DNA from: Candidatus Accumulibacter contiguus
GTDB lineage: Bacteria > Pseudomonadota > Gammaproteobacteria > Burkholderiales > Rhodocyclaceae
Assembly (NCBI RefSeq): GCF_012940005.1
Contig: NZ_SPMX01000015.1
Span: forward strand, 26,775-90,774
Length of the DNA stretch: 64,000 bases
Direction of reading: 5' to 3'
Position 1 is the stretch's first letter; the number at the start of each line of letters is the position of its first letter. Both the position numbers and the translations under genes were made by a program. The notes beneath the pieces are model-generated. The model was not told the DNA's origin. It searched no databases and was given only the letters and a program-made list of their open reading frames with translations. Below, piece by piece: positions 29,155 to 42,769 of this stretch.

Positions 29155-30168
29155 CTATCGCCACGGGCGGTTATAGGCGCCGAGTGTCACCTGGCTGCCC
29201 TCGGCGACGCGTGCCAGTTCAGCCTGCCACTCTGGCTTGACATGAAAGTGCCGCGCGTCCCTGGCGAGTTCGTCGAGCGCCGCGCGCAAAGCGCGGGTGA
29301 CCTGCGCGACATAGGCCGGGCTGCGCTGCCGTCCTTCGACCTTGATCGCCGCGACGCCGATACTGGCGATCTTCGGCAGAATTTCCAGGACATTGAGGCT
29401 GGTCGGTTCTTCGAGTGCGTAGTAGGTTTCGCCGTCCACCTCGAAGCGCCCCTTGCACAGTGTCGGGTAACCGGCAGGCTCGTCGTCGCCGAAGCTGTCG
29501 ATCAGGATACCGTTCAGGCGGGTCGTCATCTGTCCCGGCGAGCGGTCCCACTGCACGTACTTTGCCGGCGAACACGCGCCGACGGTATTCGGCGATTCGC
29601 CGGTAGCGTACGAAGACAGCCAGCAGCGCCCCTCGTTCATCACGCACAGGCTGCCGAATCCGAATACCTCGATCTCCACCGGCGTGTTGCGGATCACCAT
29701 CTCGACCTGCGCCAGCGTCAGCACGCGCGGCAGCACCGCGCGCCGGATGCCGAACTCGCGGTGGGCAAAATTGACCGCCTCGTAGCTGCTTGCCGAGCCC
29801 TGCACCGAGAGGTGCAGACGCAGGCCAGGGTGACGCCTGCTGGCGTAGTCGAGCAAGCCGACGTCGGCCAGGATCACCGCATCGACGCCGAGTCCGGCCG
29901 CACCATCGACGGCATGCTGCCAGTCGGCGGCGCGTCCGGGCTGAGCGAAGGTATTGATCGCCATCAGCACGCCGCGGCCTCGCGACTGCGCGTAACGGAT
30001 GCCTTCGAGCATGGCTTTCTGATCGAAGTTGAGGCCGGCGAAATTACGCGCATTGGTGTCGTTGCGGTAACCGAGATAAACCGCGTCGGCACCGTAATCG
30101 ACCGCCGCCTTGAGCGCCGGCAGGCTGCCGGCGGGACAAATCAGTTGGGGAATTTTCTGGCGCGGCAT
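29155..30168 (-). CDS. ubiU: Oxygen-independent ubiquinone hydroxylation protein UbiU (U32 family)
   Basis: 337 residues, peptidase U32 family. C175, C182, C199 and C238 reproduce the spacing of the four [4Fe-4S] ligands of E. coli UbiU (169, 176, 193, 232). N-terminal LICPAGSLPALKAAVDYGAD and the LHLSVQGSASSYEAVNFA region are typical. Partner of UbiV. First gene of the ubiUVT-permease operon; an FNR-type palindrome with a well-placed -10 box lies 27-67 nt upstream of the ATG, which suggests induction when oxygen is low. Confidence 0.94.
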   Translation of the reverse strand: MPRQKIPQLICPAGSLPALKAAVDYGADAVYLGYRNDTNARNFAGLNFDQKAMLEGIRYAQSRGRGVLMAINTFAQPGRAADWQHAVDGAAGLGVDAVILADVGLLDYASRRHPGLRLHLSVQGSASSYEAVNFAHREFGIRRAVLPRVLTLAQVEMVIRNTPVEIEVFGFGSLCVMNEGRCWLSSYATGESPNTVGACSPAKYVQWDRSPGQMTTRLNGILIDSFGDDEPAGYPTLCKGRFEVDGETYYALEEPTSLNVLEILPKIASIGVAAIKVEGRQRSPAYVAQVTRALRAALDELARDARHFHVKPEWQAELARVAEGSQVTLGAYNRPWR

Positions 30169-30194
30169 GCGAACCCTCGTCGAGCGAAATACGC

Positions 30195-30235
30195 AGTATA
30201 GGCATGCCTGGAATGCAGCACTTGATTCTCGTCAA
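30195..30235 (-). promoter_or_regulatory. FNR-type box and -10 element upstream of ubiU
   Basis: On the minus strand TTGAC-GAGA-ATCAA (30235-30222) differs by one base from the FNR/ANR consensus TTGAT-N4-ATCAA. TATACT follows at 30200-30195. A start about 7 nt past the -10 box would place the palindrome centre near -41, the position used by class II FNR-activated promoters. The geometry was read directly from the sequence; binding is inferred. Confidence 0.7.
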
Positions 30236-30266
30236 TTTGCCGCCGATTGCTCCTGCAAGCGAGCAA

Positions 30267-30539
30267 TCAGAGTTTCCTGCCACCTTCCGGCATGACGATG
30301 TTGACTTCCAGCACTTCGAAATTTCCCTGTTTTTCCAACGACACCTTGATGTCTTCAGGGTTGACCGACACGTACTTCGCGATGACGGACATCAGCTCCT
30401 GTTGCAAGGCCGGCAGGAAATCCGGCGTGCTGATGCTGCCATTGCGCTCGTGGGCAATGATCAGCTGCAGGCGTTCCCTGGCAATCGCTGCCGTCTTGGG
30501 TTTGCTGCCGAAGATCAGGGAGAACAGGGACATGCTCAT
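30267..30539 (-). CDS. minE: Cell division topological specificity factor MinE
   Basis: 90 residues: membrane-targeting N-terminus [15 protein letters not shown], anti-MinCD segment [16 protein letters not shown], and the C-terminal topological domain ([20 protein letters not shown] and on). MinE stimulates MinD ATP hydrolysis and drives pole-to-pole oscillation. It overlaps the minD stop by 4 nt (ATGA). Starts at 30539 or 30533 are equally compatible. Confidence 0.96.
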   Translation of the reverse strand: MSMSLFSLIFGSKPKTAAIARERLQLIIAHERNGSISTPDFLPALQQELMSVIAKYVSVNPEDIKVSLEKQGNFEVLEVNIVMPEGGRKL

Positions 30540-31357
30540 CTACCCCCGAACAGTCGCTTCAAGAGACCTGGCTTCTCATAGTCGACGAAACGCAGGGGGA
30601 TGGTCTCGCCGAGAAAGCGGCCAACCACGTCGAGGTACGCGCCGGCGACGTCAGTATCCGTCAGATGGATCACTGGGGTGCCCGCGTTCGATGACTGCAG
30701 CACCGCTTCGGATTCGGGAATGACGCCGATGATCGGCACGCGCAGGATCTCCTGCACATCCTTGAAGGACAGCATCTCACCTTCCATGACGCGCTTCGGC
30801 GAATAGCGGGTGATCAGCAGGTGTTCCTTGACGGGCTCGCCACCGAGCAGGGCGCGCCGCGATTTGGCCTGGATGATCCCGAGGATACGATCGGAGTCGC
30901 GCACCGAGGAAACCTCCGGGTTGCTGACTACCAGTGCTTCGTCGGCAAAGGTCAGAGCCATCACCGCACCACGCTCGATCCCTGCCGGTGAATCACAGAC
31001 GACGTAATCGAAGCCCATGTGTTCGAGCTCCTTGAGAACCTTTTCCACGCCTTCTTCGGTCAGCGCATCCTTGTCGCGGGTCTGCGAAGCAGGCAGCACG
31101 AAGAGATTGCCGTTATCGCAGTGCTTGTCCTTGATCAATGCCTGGGTAAGTGTCGATTCGCCATGGAGGACATTGACCAGGTCATAGACGACGCGGCGTT
31201 CACAGCCCATGATCAGGTCGAGGTTGCGCAGGCCGACGTCAAAATCGATGACGGCAGTCTTGTATCCACGCAGGGCGAGGCCCGAAGCGAAGCTGGCGCT
31301 GGTGGTGGTTTTGCCGACTCCACCCTTGCCGGACGTTACGACGACGATACGTGTCAC
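30536..31357 (-). CDS. minD: Septum site-determining ATPase MinD
   Basis: 273 residues. Deviant Walker A motif [20 protein letters not shown] at the N-terminus, [32 protein letters not shown] and the C-terminal amphipathic tail [12 protein letters not shown] that binds membrane when ATP-bound. MinD recruits MinC to block Z-ring formation at the poles. Lies between minC (103-nt gap upstream) and minE (4-nt overlap). Confidence 0.97.
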   Translation of the reverse strand: MTRIVVVTSGKGGVGKTTTSASFASGLALRGYKTAVIDFDVGLRNLDLIMGCERRVVYDLVNVLHGESTLTQALIKDKHCDNGNLFVLPASQTRDKDALTEEGVEKVLKELEHMGFDYVVCDSPAGIERGAVMALTFADEALVVSNPEVSSVRDSDRILGIIQAKSRRALLGGEPVKEHLLITRYSPKRVMEGEMLSFKDVQEILRVPIIGVIPESEAVLQSSNAGTPVIHLTDTDVAGAYLDVVGRFLGETIPLRFVDYEKPGLLKRLFGGR

Positions 31358-31460
31358 GGATTTTTCCCCGCAAGTGAAAGAAAAGATTCTACCCGCAGAA
31401 TGAGTATTCTGTTACCTGGCTCTACAGGTTGCCGGAGCTTGGCCGCGCGCGTCATCGCCG

Positions 31461-32234
31461 CTAGTCGATCCGCAATGCTTCGACGATCAGGGTGCTCGCT
31501 TCTTCACCAGGCTTTTGCGAGCGCCTGATCTGCACCGGTTTCTCGGCCAGCTCGACCGGAACCCCGCCATCGAAGGTCCGGTACAACCCGGCCACCGAAA
31601 CCAGTTCGGCATCGAAGCGGGTGCAGAAAATTCGTGCCCCGGCAGCACCGCTGGCACCGGCAAGTGCGCGACCATGCAGGGGCGCGTAGATGTGAATGTG
31701 GCCATCGGCAATGACCTCGGCGCCGGCATTGACCGCTGCCAGAACCACCAGGTCGCCGCCACGTGCATAGACCTGCTGTCCCGAACGCAATGGCCGGTCG
31801 ATGAACAGCGCTGGCGCGCTCGCGGCTGCGGGCGTCGGTGGTGGCGCTTTGGGGGCTGGCTCGGTGACGGGCGGTGGTGGTGCGGCCGTATTGTCGTGCA
31901 CAGGGATCGCACGTTCGCCGGCAGCGTAGGTCGGCAAGCCGGCAAAGGCCGCGCTGTAGCGGAGTTCTTCGCTTCCGCCACGTACGCCAATGACGTTCAG
32001 TCCGTGTGCCTTCAGCACCTGTTTGACGCGCCGCCAGTCGGCCTCGGGTACATCGGCGAGTTGCGCCAGTTCGAGCAATGCGGCGTCACCGTCGAAAAAG
32101 TCATCATCACCGAAGAGCCTGCTGGCCGCTTCGGCTAGTGCTTCCGGCTGCAGGGTGCGCAGAGTGACCACGACCACCGGTAACGTGGTTCCCTTGAACT
32201 CGATCAGTTGGATTGTCTTGTTTGTTCGCTGCAT
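31461..32234 (-). CDS. minC: Septum site-determining protein MinC
   Basis: 257 residues: N-terminal FtsZ-inhibiting domain (about 1-105), a Pro/Ala linker (about 115-150, with [19 protein letters not shown]) and the C-terminal right-handed beta-helix domain with [20 protein letters not shown] and [19 protein letters not shown]. MinC inhibits FtsZ polymerisation. First gene of minCDE; the 103 nt before minD may contain a secondary promoter (TAGAAT on the minus strand), not established. Confidence 0.95.
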   Translation of the reverse strand: MQRTNKTIQLIEFKGTTLPVVVVTLRTLQPEALAEAASRLFGDDDFFDGDAALLELAQLADVPEADWRRVKQVLKAHGLNVIGVRGGSEELRYSAAFAGLPTYAAGERAIPVHDNTAAPPPPVTEPAPKAPPPTPAAASAPALFIDRPLRSGQQVYARGGDLVVLAAVNAGAEVIADGHIHIYAPLHGRALAGASGAAGARIFCTRFDAELVSVAGLYRTFDGGVPVELAEKPVQIRRSQKPGEEASTLIVEALRID

Positions 32235-32394
32235 GGCGCCGTCAGGGAGGTGAATGGAAAAGATCGCGTCAGCCAGCGGCTGGAGAAGCGGCGAAGTCTA
32301 GCCGAATCGGCAACAAAGCGAAATACGCCGGCGGGCTTCATTCGGTTGCTGGGAAGCTGCATGCGCTGGATCGACAGGCCACCAGATCGCGCGT

Positions 32395-33547
32395 TCAAGG
32401 CCAGGCCCTGGCTCCCCAGATCATGCGACGGGCGACAAAGTGGCGTAGCGGTGGCAGCAGGTCAAGGGTCAGCAGCCCCAGCCCACGCACCACCCGCAGT
32501 GGCCCCAGATCGTTGGAAAAGAGGCGGACCAGGCCATCGGTAAACGCCATGCTAGCGCTGCGGTCGATGCGCCGGCGTCGGGCGTAGGTGGCCAGGGTGC
32601 TTGCCTCGCCGGCGTCGCTGCTGATGTTGGTGCGCAAGGTTTCGGCCAGTTCCCAGGCATCACGCAGGCCGAGGTTGAAGCCCTGTCCGGAGACCGGGTG
32701 CAGGCTTTGCGCGGCATTGCCGATCCACACCTGTCGGGGAGCGCTGAGCTGTTGGCGGATGCGCAGCGCGAGCGGAAAGCTGGCGCGTGAGCCGCTGCCT
32801 ACGAAATCGACGTGACCGCCAAAGGGTGCGCGCAGGGCAGCGAGAAAGTGTTCTTCGTCGAGCTGAAGCAACTCGCTGGCCTTTTCGGGCGGCACGCTGA
32901 ACACCACTGCGTAGTCCTGACCCAAGGGTAGCAAGGCGAGAGGGCCGTCAGGAGTGAAACGTTCCCATGCCCGACGAACGTGCGCAGCGAGCGGGCGGAC
33001 TTCGGCAACGACGGCATGCTGCCGGTAATCGTACACCCTGACGTCGGGATCGTTGCCGGGAGTGCCCTCGGCATGGACGACGAGGCGTGCAGAGATGCAG
33101 CGCGGGCCGCCGTCGCTACCACCGTCCAGCGTGATCTCGGCGGCTTCCCTAGCGAGGCGGATGGCGATGACTGCGCATTCGTTCAGTAGCCGTGAAGATT
33201 CGATGCGGGCATCCAGGTTGGCCGCCAGATCACGGTAACGCATCACGTAGCCCAGTGCTGGAATGTCGTAGTCCGCCGCGTCGATGAGCGTGCGGCCAAA
33301 GCCGCTGCGTTGCGAGACGTGGATGGTCTCGATCGGCGTGCCGGCGTTGACATTCCATGCTCCGAGGTTTTCGAGAAGTTGCCTGGTTCCGTACGATAGA
33401 GCCAGCGCCCGCGGGTCACTGGCCCAGGCGCCGCGCCGGCGGCTGTCGATCAGCAACACACTGAACGGGCCACCGGCCAGCGCCAGCGCCAGCGTCATGC
33501 CGACCGGACCGGCGCCGACGATGGCAATATCGACCGCATCGATGGTC

Positions 33548-33555
<8 letters not shown>
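32395..33555 (-). CDS. UbiH/UbiF/VisC-family FAD monooxygenase (ubiquinone ring hydroxylase)
   Basis: 386 residues. N-terminal dinucleotide fold IAIVGAGPVGMTLALALAG, DPRALALSYGTRQLLENLG typical of UbiH-like hydroxylases, and the C-terminal FAD motif GNAAQSLHPVSGQGFNLGLRDA. These flavoenzymes hydroxylate C1, C5 or C6 of the ubiquinone ring with O2; which position this one serves cannot be told, since betaproteobacterial members vary in regioselectivity. It overlaps the pepP stop by 8 nt; pepP-ubiH pairing is common in proteobacteria, which makes a UbiH role most likely. Confidence 0.88.
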
Positions 33556-36565
<3,010 letters not shown>

Positions 36566-36589
36566 GCCGTTTCTCCTTGGCGTGGAAGT

Positions 36590-36660
36590 GTCGCGTCAGC
36601 GACTCACGAATCTTCCCTCGACAATGGCAGAGGGCTTGGGGGTTGGGGGTTGGGGGTAGG
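36590..36660 (-). repeat. Leader repeat element, copy 2 upstream of amgK, with G-runs
   Basis: On the minus strand the 21-nt block at 36610-36590 matches the element before flgL (1597-1617) at 20 of 21 positions, and forms GTCGC-TGAC-GCGAC. The amgK ribosome-binding site follows. On the plus strand the outer part has one G3 run (36632-36634) and three G5 runs (38-42, 45-49, 52-56 of 366xx) separated by 2-3 nt, a pattern able to form a G-quadruplex in the lptD direction. Confidence 0.6.
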
Positions 36661-36812
36661 ATAAAGGCATGAATTTCGTGATTGCAGGGTGCCTGGAAAA
36701 ATCATGTCCGTTGGACGATGATGTTAAAATGAATGGATTTTATCATCCGATCGGTGCCGCAAAGCGCCTTCCGAAAGAACAACCTGACGTATCCTTTACC
36801 GACCACTCCGGA

Positions 36813-39619
36813 ATGACCTTTCCTTCTCGGCGCAAGCCGCTGACCCTGATCTTCTGCTGCAGTGTGGTCGGCACACTTGCTGCAAGCTTTGCTGGCCAGG
36901 TACGGGGGCAGAGTTCGGTACCGTTCCGGGTCGATCCAGTCCTGCTCGGTTTGCCGCCGGTGAAGCCGGTTGCCAGACCGGTCGCGGTACCTTCTGACCC
37001 GCCTGCTGCAGAGGCCAGGTCTGTGCAGGCACCAGTAGTCGAGACACGGCCGATGCCGGAACCTCCTGCCCCGACGCCGCAGGCCGAGGCCGAACTGCGC
37101 AATCGCCGGCAGAAAGAGCTGCCGCGAACGTCCCGGTTGCGGCAGAGATCGCTTCGCCAGTGGACAGTGCGCCGACGACGGCGGCGAAGCCTCTCGTGTC
37201 TGCGGTGCCCTCGCGAGCCGGGTCCTCACGCCTTGCTTCCTCGCCGGCTGAGCCGGTGCCCGAGGCTGGATCGCTGTCATTACGGATGGCACCGGAGATG
37301 CTGCCGCCAGCGTCGGAGAGCAAGGTGCCACGACCGGTTTTCCTGAGCGCCCAGCGAATCTCGGGTGTCGTGGACCGCGAGGTGGTGGCCGAAGAGAACG
37401 CGGAATTGCGCAAGGTCGGCACGGTGTTGACTGCTGACCGCCTGACCTACTGGCCGGTTGACGACGAGGTCGAGGCCATCGGGAATGTGCGCATCGAACA
37501 AGGTGAAGACCTCATTTCCGGTCCGAAGGCGCGTCTGAAAATCGCGGATCAGGTCGGTTTCTTCGACCAGGCTTCGTACTTCGTCAAACGGCAGGCTGCG
37601 ACGGCGACGCCGGCCGGCAAGAAATCGCCTTCGCCCTGGGCTGAGGTGCAGGACGAATCGGAGACCGGTTTCGCCGCACCGCGCGTGCTCGGCATCAAGC
37701 CCGGGCAGACCAAGCTGAAGAGTCCAGCAAAGCCGGCAAACGAGTTGACGGAGGCGCGTGGTGAGGCTGAGCGCATCGATCTCGAAGGGGAAAATCAGTA
37801 TCGTATGACCTCTGCCACCTACACGACCTGCAAGCCGGGCAACGACGACTGGTATCTCAGTTTTGCCGAGTTGAAGCTCGACTACGATAATGATGTGGGC
37901 AGCGGTGACGACGCCACGGTGCACTTTCTCGGGGTGCCGATCCTGCATTCCCCGTGGGCCTCCTTTTCGCTGAACAACGAACGAAAGTCCGGTTTTCTGA
38001 TCCCGCGCTATGGATCGAGCAGTGATAGCGGCTTCGAGTTCGTCCTGCCGTACTACTGGAATATCGCGCCAAACATGGACGCGACAGTCGAGTCCCGGAT
38101 TCTCAGCAAACGCGGCTTTCAGCTCGGCACCGACTTTCGCTATCTCAACGCGGCGTATGGTGGAACGTATCGCGGCGAGGCTCTGGCCGAATACCTCCCG
38201 GACGACCGGAAGACGAACACTGACCGCTGGGGCGTGGTGCTGAATCACAACCAGACCCTGGCCAACGGGTTCTCCGGGACGATCAATTACACCAAGGTTT
38301 CGGACAACAACTACTACACCGATCTCTCCAGTCAAATCACCAGTACCTCGAAGACACAGCTCCTGCAGCAGGGGGTACTGAATTACGGTGGTGGTGGTTG
38401 GTGGAACGCGACTGCCAATCTGCAGTCTTTCCAGACGCTGCAGCCCGACCCGAAGAATCCGGTGGCCAAGCCGTATCGCTTGTTGCCGCAGATTACGGTG
38501 AACGCGAGACAGCCGGATCTGTTCTCCACCGACAGCGCTTTCTTCGGGCAATACACTGCTTTCGTTCACCCCGACGCAGACAAGGTTGAAGGGCAGCGGA
38601 TCGTGTTGCAGCCGCAGGTGTCATTACCCTACATTACTCCGGGGTGGTATGTAATCCCGCGCCTGGGGGTCAACTTTACCGAGTACTCACTATCTTATCC
38701 GACATCGGCAACGGTTCTTCCCACTTCGATCAGTCGCACCTTGCCGATTGTCAGCGTCGATTCCGGGATGACTTTCGAGCGATCGAGCAACTGGTTCGGT
38801 CGTGACTATACCCAGACGCTGGAGCCGCGCTTGTTCTACCTGAGCATCCCATACCAGAACCAGAACAACATCCCGGTTTTCGACACCGCTCTTGCCGACT
38901 TCAATTTTGCGCAGATATTTGCCGACAACCAGTTTTCCGGCTGGGATCGCATCAATAACGCCAACCAATTGACCGCTGCAGTGGCTTCCCGTCTCGTCGA
39001 TCCATCTTCCGGGAGCGAAATCATGCGGGCGATGGTTGGCGAAGTCTTCTATTTTGCCGACAACCGGGTCGTCCTGCCGGGAACGCAGGCCAGGACGAGC
39101 GACCGCAAATGGGACAAGTCCGATTTGCTGGCTGCATTCAGTGGCCAGTTGTTGCCACGCCTGTACGCTGACGCTGCCGTGCAGTACGATATCAACGATC
39201 AGCGCTTCCAGCGTTATTCGCTGGGTACGCGTTATCTGCCGGGGCCTGGCAAGGTGCTGAATGCCGGTTACCGTTACAATGTCGATGCAGCGACGCCGAT
39301 CAAGGAGTTCGACATTTCCGGGCAATGGCCGATCAACGCTCGCTGGCAGGCGGTCGGTCGCTACAATTATTCGTTGATCAATTCCACCCCGGTCGAGATC
39401 ATTGGCGGGCTGGAGTACCACGCGGGTTGCTGGGTGCTGCGTACGGTGGCCCATCGTATCCAGACAACCCAGGCCGATTCGACCACGCAGTTCTTCGTGC
39501 AACTCGACTTGACTGGTTTGTCGAGCATCGGCACGAATCCGCTGACTGTTCTCCAGCGCAGGGTTCCCGGATACGCTGTGGGTCAACCGGCAACTGATCC
39601 AGCTTTGGCTGAATGGTAG
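36813..39619 (+). pseudogene. lptD: LPS-assembly protein LptD, interrupted by one frameshift near the N-terminus
   Basis: The outer-membrane beta-barrel LPS inserter. From ATG 36813 a signal peptide (RRKPLTLIFCCSVVGTLAAS, then AGQVRG) and a Pro/Val-rich stretch are read. Between about 37085 and 37118 the frame must shift by one base (a missing base) to continue as AAANVPVAAEIASPVDSAPT, then the LptA-like domain (about LTADRLTYWPVDDEVEAIGN) and the barrel (SPWASFSLNNERKSGFLIPR and on). Corrected length is 935 residues, long for the family because of the linker. LptD is essential in most Gram-negatives, so a sequencing error is the likelier explanation. surA, its chaperone, follows directly. 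Confidence 0.9.
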
Positions 39620-39627
39620 GTGTAGAG

Positions 39628-40932
39628 ATGATTATTCTGTTTCGCAGCGTGCTTCTGGCCACCTGCCTGGTTGGATTGGCAATGGCACAGACTCGGACAC
39701 CTGGCCAGCCGATCGCAGTCGACCGTATCGTTGCGGTGGTCAATGACGAAGTAATCACGCAGCACGAACTGCGTTCGCGCCTCGACTCCGCGCTGGGTCA
39801 GTTGCAGCGGCAGGGCATGTCGCCGCCACCGCGCAATGTGCTCGAAAAGCAGATGCTCGAACGTCTGGTGATGGACAAGGTGCAGTTGCAGCAGGCACGC
39901 GACATGGGCCTGCGCATTGACGATACGCAACTTGAACAGGCGCTGCAGCGTATTGCTGCCGGCAACAATTTTTCGCTCGCCCAGTTCCGGGCGGCACTGG
40001 AAAGGGACGGGATAACGTTTGCGAGTTTTCGTGAAGAGATTCGCGCGGAAATGACGATTGCCCGCCTGCGCGAGCGCGAGGTGGAGAGCAAGATCTTCAT
40101 CTCCGACGGTGAAGTGGACAACTACCTCGCCGGTGCGTCCGGGCAGGGAGGTGCCGGGGAAGAGTATCAGCTGGCGCATATTCTGCTGCGAGCGCCTGAG
40201 TCGGCAAGTCCAGAGCAGATTCAGAAGCTGCGTGCCAAAGCCGAGCAGGTACTCGACCGTTCAAACAAGGGCGAGGATTTTGCGCAACTCGCGGCTGCCT
40301 ATTCGGATGCTCCGGACGGCATGAAGGGAGGCAATCTCGGTTGGCGTTCGCTGGATCGCCTGCCCACGATGTTTGCCGAGGCAAGTCTCAAGCTCAAGGC
40401 AGGTGAGGTGTCGCCGGTGCTGCGCAGTTCGAACGGCTTCCATTTGATCAAGCTCCTGGCCAAACGCGGCGGCGGTGCAGCACAGGCGGTCGAGCAGACG
40501 CACGCGCGGCACATCCTGATCAAGGTCAACGAAGTCGTCTCGGAGTCGGAGGCCCGGCACAAGCTGGAGGGTTTGCAGGCGCGGATCAGGCACGGTGAAA
40601 GCTTTGCCGAGCTGGCCAGGCTTTTCTCACAGGATGGGTCGGCTTCCAAAGGCGGCGATCTTGGCTGGATCTACCCTGGCGACACCGTCCCGGAGTTCGA
40701 GCGGGCAATGAATCTCCTCACGCCGGGTGAACTCAGTCAACCGGTCCAGTCGCCTTTCGGTTTTCACCTGATCGAAGTGCTCGAGCGCCGTGTCCAGGAC
40801 GTGTCGAGTGAGCGGCAACGCGCGGCGGCGCGTCAGACGCTGCGTGAACGCAAGCGCGACGAGGCCTACCAGGACTGGCTACGCCAGGCACGCGACCGGG
40901 CGTATGTGGAAATTCGCCTGGAGGAAGGCTGA
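39628..40932 (+). CDS. surA: Periplasmic chaperone/peptidyl-prolyl isomerase SurA
   Basis: 434 residues: signal peptide [21 protein letters not shown]-terminal chaperone domain ([20 protein letters not shown]), and two parvulin domains starting near [20 protein letters not shown] and [20 protein letters not shown]. SurA escorts outer-membrane proteins, LptD among them, to the BAM complex. ATG 39628 was preferred over the ATG at 39613 that overlaps the lptD stop, because it gives a normal signal peptide. The lptD-surA-pdxA-rsmA order is the same as in E. coli. Confidence 0.96.
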   Translation: MIILFRSVLLATCLVGLAMAQTRTPGQPIAVDRIVAVVNDEVITQHELRSRLDSALGQLQRQGMSPPPRNVLEKQMLERLVMDKVQLQQARDMGLRIDDTQLEQALQRIAAGNNFSLAQFRAALERDGITFASFREEIRAEMTIARLREREVESKIFISDGEVDNYLAGASGQGGAGEEYQLAHILLRAPESASPEQIQKLRAKAEQVLDRSNKGEDFAQLAAAYSDAPDGMKGGNLGWRSLDRLPTMFAEASLKLKAGEVSPVLRSSNGFHLIKLLAKRGGGAAQAVEQTHARHILIKVNEVVSESEARHKLEGLQARIRHGESFAELARLFSQDGSASKGGDLGWIYPGDTVPEFERAMNLLTPGELSQPVQSPFGFHLIEVLERRVQDVSSERQRAAARQTLRERKRDEAYQDWLRQARDRAYVEIRLEEG

Positions 40933-40936
40933 GCGT

Positions 40937-41941
40937 ATGGGGTTCTTGCCAGCGATTGCCGTCACGGCCGGCGAACCGGCCGGAGTCGGTCCCGAGATCT
41001 GCCTGCGCCTGCTTGAGCGCGCGCGCCAACGGCCGTTTCCCGCACGCATCGTCGTCCTCGCGGATCGTTCTCTGCTCGCGGCGAGAGCGGCAGCGCTGGA
41101 CCTGCCCGACCGCTTGCGTGACTGGGATCCGTCGCTGCCGCCGCGGGCGGGTACGCTGGACGTTCTCCACCTACCCCTGGCGGCCGAAGTCCATCCCGGC
41201 CGCTTGGCTCCAGCCAATTCGCCGTACGTGCTGGCGCTGCTCGACCGCGCGCTCGCCGGATGCCTGTCCGGAGAATTTGCCGCGATGGTCACCGCGCCGG
41301 TGCACAAGGGGGTGATCAACGATGCCGGAATTCCTTTCACCGGCCATACCGAATACCTGGCCGAGCGGACGGGCACGCGCCGGGTGGTGATGATGTTGGC
41401 CGGTGGCGGTCTGCGCGTGGCGCTGGTGACGACGCATCTGCCGCTCAGGGATGTGCCGGCCGCCGTGACCGACGCCGCCGTTGCAGAAACGCTGCGCATC
41501 CTGCATCGCGAGATGGGGAGCAAGTACGGCATCGCCCGACCGCGCATCCTGGTTGCCGGGCTGAATCCGCATGCTGGCGAAGGCGGCTACCTGGGCCGCG
41601 AAGAAATCGACGTGATCATCCCGGTGCTCGACAGGCTGCGAGCCGAAGAAGGCATGACACTGCTCGGGCCGCTACCGGCCGACACGATGTTTTCACCGCC
41701 GGTGCTGGCACGCGGCGACTGCGTTCTGGCGATGTACCACGACCAGGGGCTGACGGCGCTCAAGTACGCGAGTTTTGGTCATGGCGTCAACGTCACTCTG
41801 GGTCTGCCGATCATCCGCACTTCGGTTGATCATGGCACCGCGCTCGAACTCGCGGGCAGCGGGCAAGCGGATCCCGGCAGCCTGTTGGTGGCCATCGAGC
41901 AGGCAATCGAGATGGTGGAACGAGCCCGCAGCAAGGGCTGA
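40937..41941 (+). CDS. pdxA: 4-hydroxythreonine-4-phosphate dehydrogenase PdxA
   Basis: 334 residues. [46 protein letters not shown] (metal His), [16 protein letters not shown] (second His) and [20 protein letters not shown] (third His) are the PdxA metal and substrate motifs. It makes 3-amino-1-hydroxyacetone phosphate for vitamin B6 synthesis. ATG 40937 lies 4 nt after the surA stop; upstream in-frame codons are inside surA. rsmA follows after 4 nt. Confidence 0.96.
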   Translation: MGFLPAIAVTAGEPAGVGPEICLRLLERARQRPFPARIVVLADRSLLAARAAALDLPDRLRDWDPSLPPRAGTLDVLHLPLAAEVHPGRLAPANSPYVLALLDRALAGCLSGEFAAMVTAPVHKGVINDAGIPFTGHTEYLAERTGTRRVVMMLAGGGLRVALVTTHLPLRDVPAAVTDAAVAETLRILHREMGSKYGIARPRILVAGLNPHAGEGGYLGREEIDVIIPVLDRLRAEEGMTLLGPLPADTMFSPPVLARGDCVLAMYHDQGLTALKYASFGHGVNVTLGLPIIRTSVDHGTALELAGSGQADPGSLLVAIEQAIEMVERARSKG

Positions 41942-41945
41942 TCGG

Positions 41946-42737
41946 ATGAGACCACATGTCGCGCGCAAGCGCTTTGGCCAGAATTTTCTGGTCGATCAGC
42001 AGCTCATCGCCGACATCGTCCATCTGCTGGCGGTGCAGCGGGACGACCTGCTGGTCGAGATCGGTCCCGGGCTGGGCGCCTTGACCGGCCCGCTCTTGCG
42101 GCGGCTCGACCATCTGCATGTGGTCGAGATCGATCGCGATATCGTCGCCCGGCTGCGGCAGGCGTATGCGCCCGGGAAGCTGACGGTGCACGCAGGCGAT
42201 GCGCTGGTTTTCGCTTTCGGTGAGTTGGCCAACACCGCAGGTACTGGCCTGCGCATCGTCGGCAATCTCCCTTACAACATTTCGACGCCGCTCCTGTTTC
42301 ATCTTGCCGGCTTTGGCAACTGCGTGCGCGATATGCACTTCATGCTGCAGAAGGAAGTCGTCGAGCGCATGGTCGCGGCACCCGGCAGTGGCGAATTCGG
42401 GCGCCTGTCGGTGATGCTGCAGTACCGATTCGTGATGGACAGGCTGCTTGATGTTCCGCCAGAGGCATTCAATCCCGTGCCAAAGGTACATTCGGCAGTC
42501 GTGCGTCTGATTCCGCGTCCAGCAGCAGCATTGTCGGCGATCGACGCCCCCCTGTTCGCCAAGCTGGTGTCGGCGGCCTTCGCACAGCGGCGCAAGATGC
42601 TGCGCAACAGTCTCAGTGGCCTGGTTGACGATTCCCTGCTGGCAGTACTTGGCATTTCACCAGCCTGTCGCGCCGAGGATCTGTCGGTTGACGACTACAT
42701 TCGCCTGGCCAACAGCCTCAAGATAGAGCGCCAGTAG
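41946..42737 (+). CDS. rsmA: 16S rRNA dimethyladenosine transferase RsmA (KsgA)
   Basis: 263 residues. ARKRFGQNFLVDQQLIADIV at the N-terminus, SAM motif VEIGPGLGALTGPLL, EIDRDIVARL, NLPYNISTPLLFHL (catalytic NLPY) and the C-terminal AAFAQRRKMLRNSLSG. It dimethylates A1518 and A1519 of 16S rRNA during 30S maturation. End of the lptD-surA-pdxA-rsmA run; converges with xthA after 32 nt with no obvious terminator hairpin. Confidence 0.97.
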   Translation: MRPHVARKRFGQNFLVDQQLIADIVHLLAVQRDDLLVEIGPGLGALTGPLLRRLDHLHVVEIDRDIVARLRQAYAPGKLTVHAGDALVFAFGELANTAGTGLRIVGNLPYNISTPLLFHLAGFGNCVRDMHFMLQKEVVERMVAAPGSGEFGRLSVMLQYRFVMDRLLDVPPEAFNPVPKVHSAVVRLIPRPAAALSAIDAPLFAKLVSAAFAQRRKMLRNSLSGLVDDSLLAVLGISPACRAEDLSVDDYIRLANSLKIERQ

Positions 42738-42769
42738 CGCGTGCGGCAGCTATTCCTGAGTGGCGGGCA

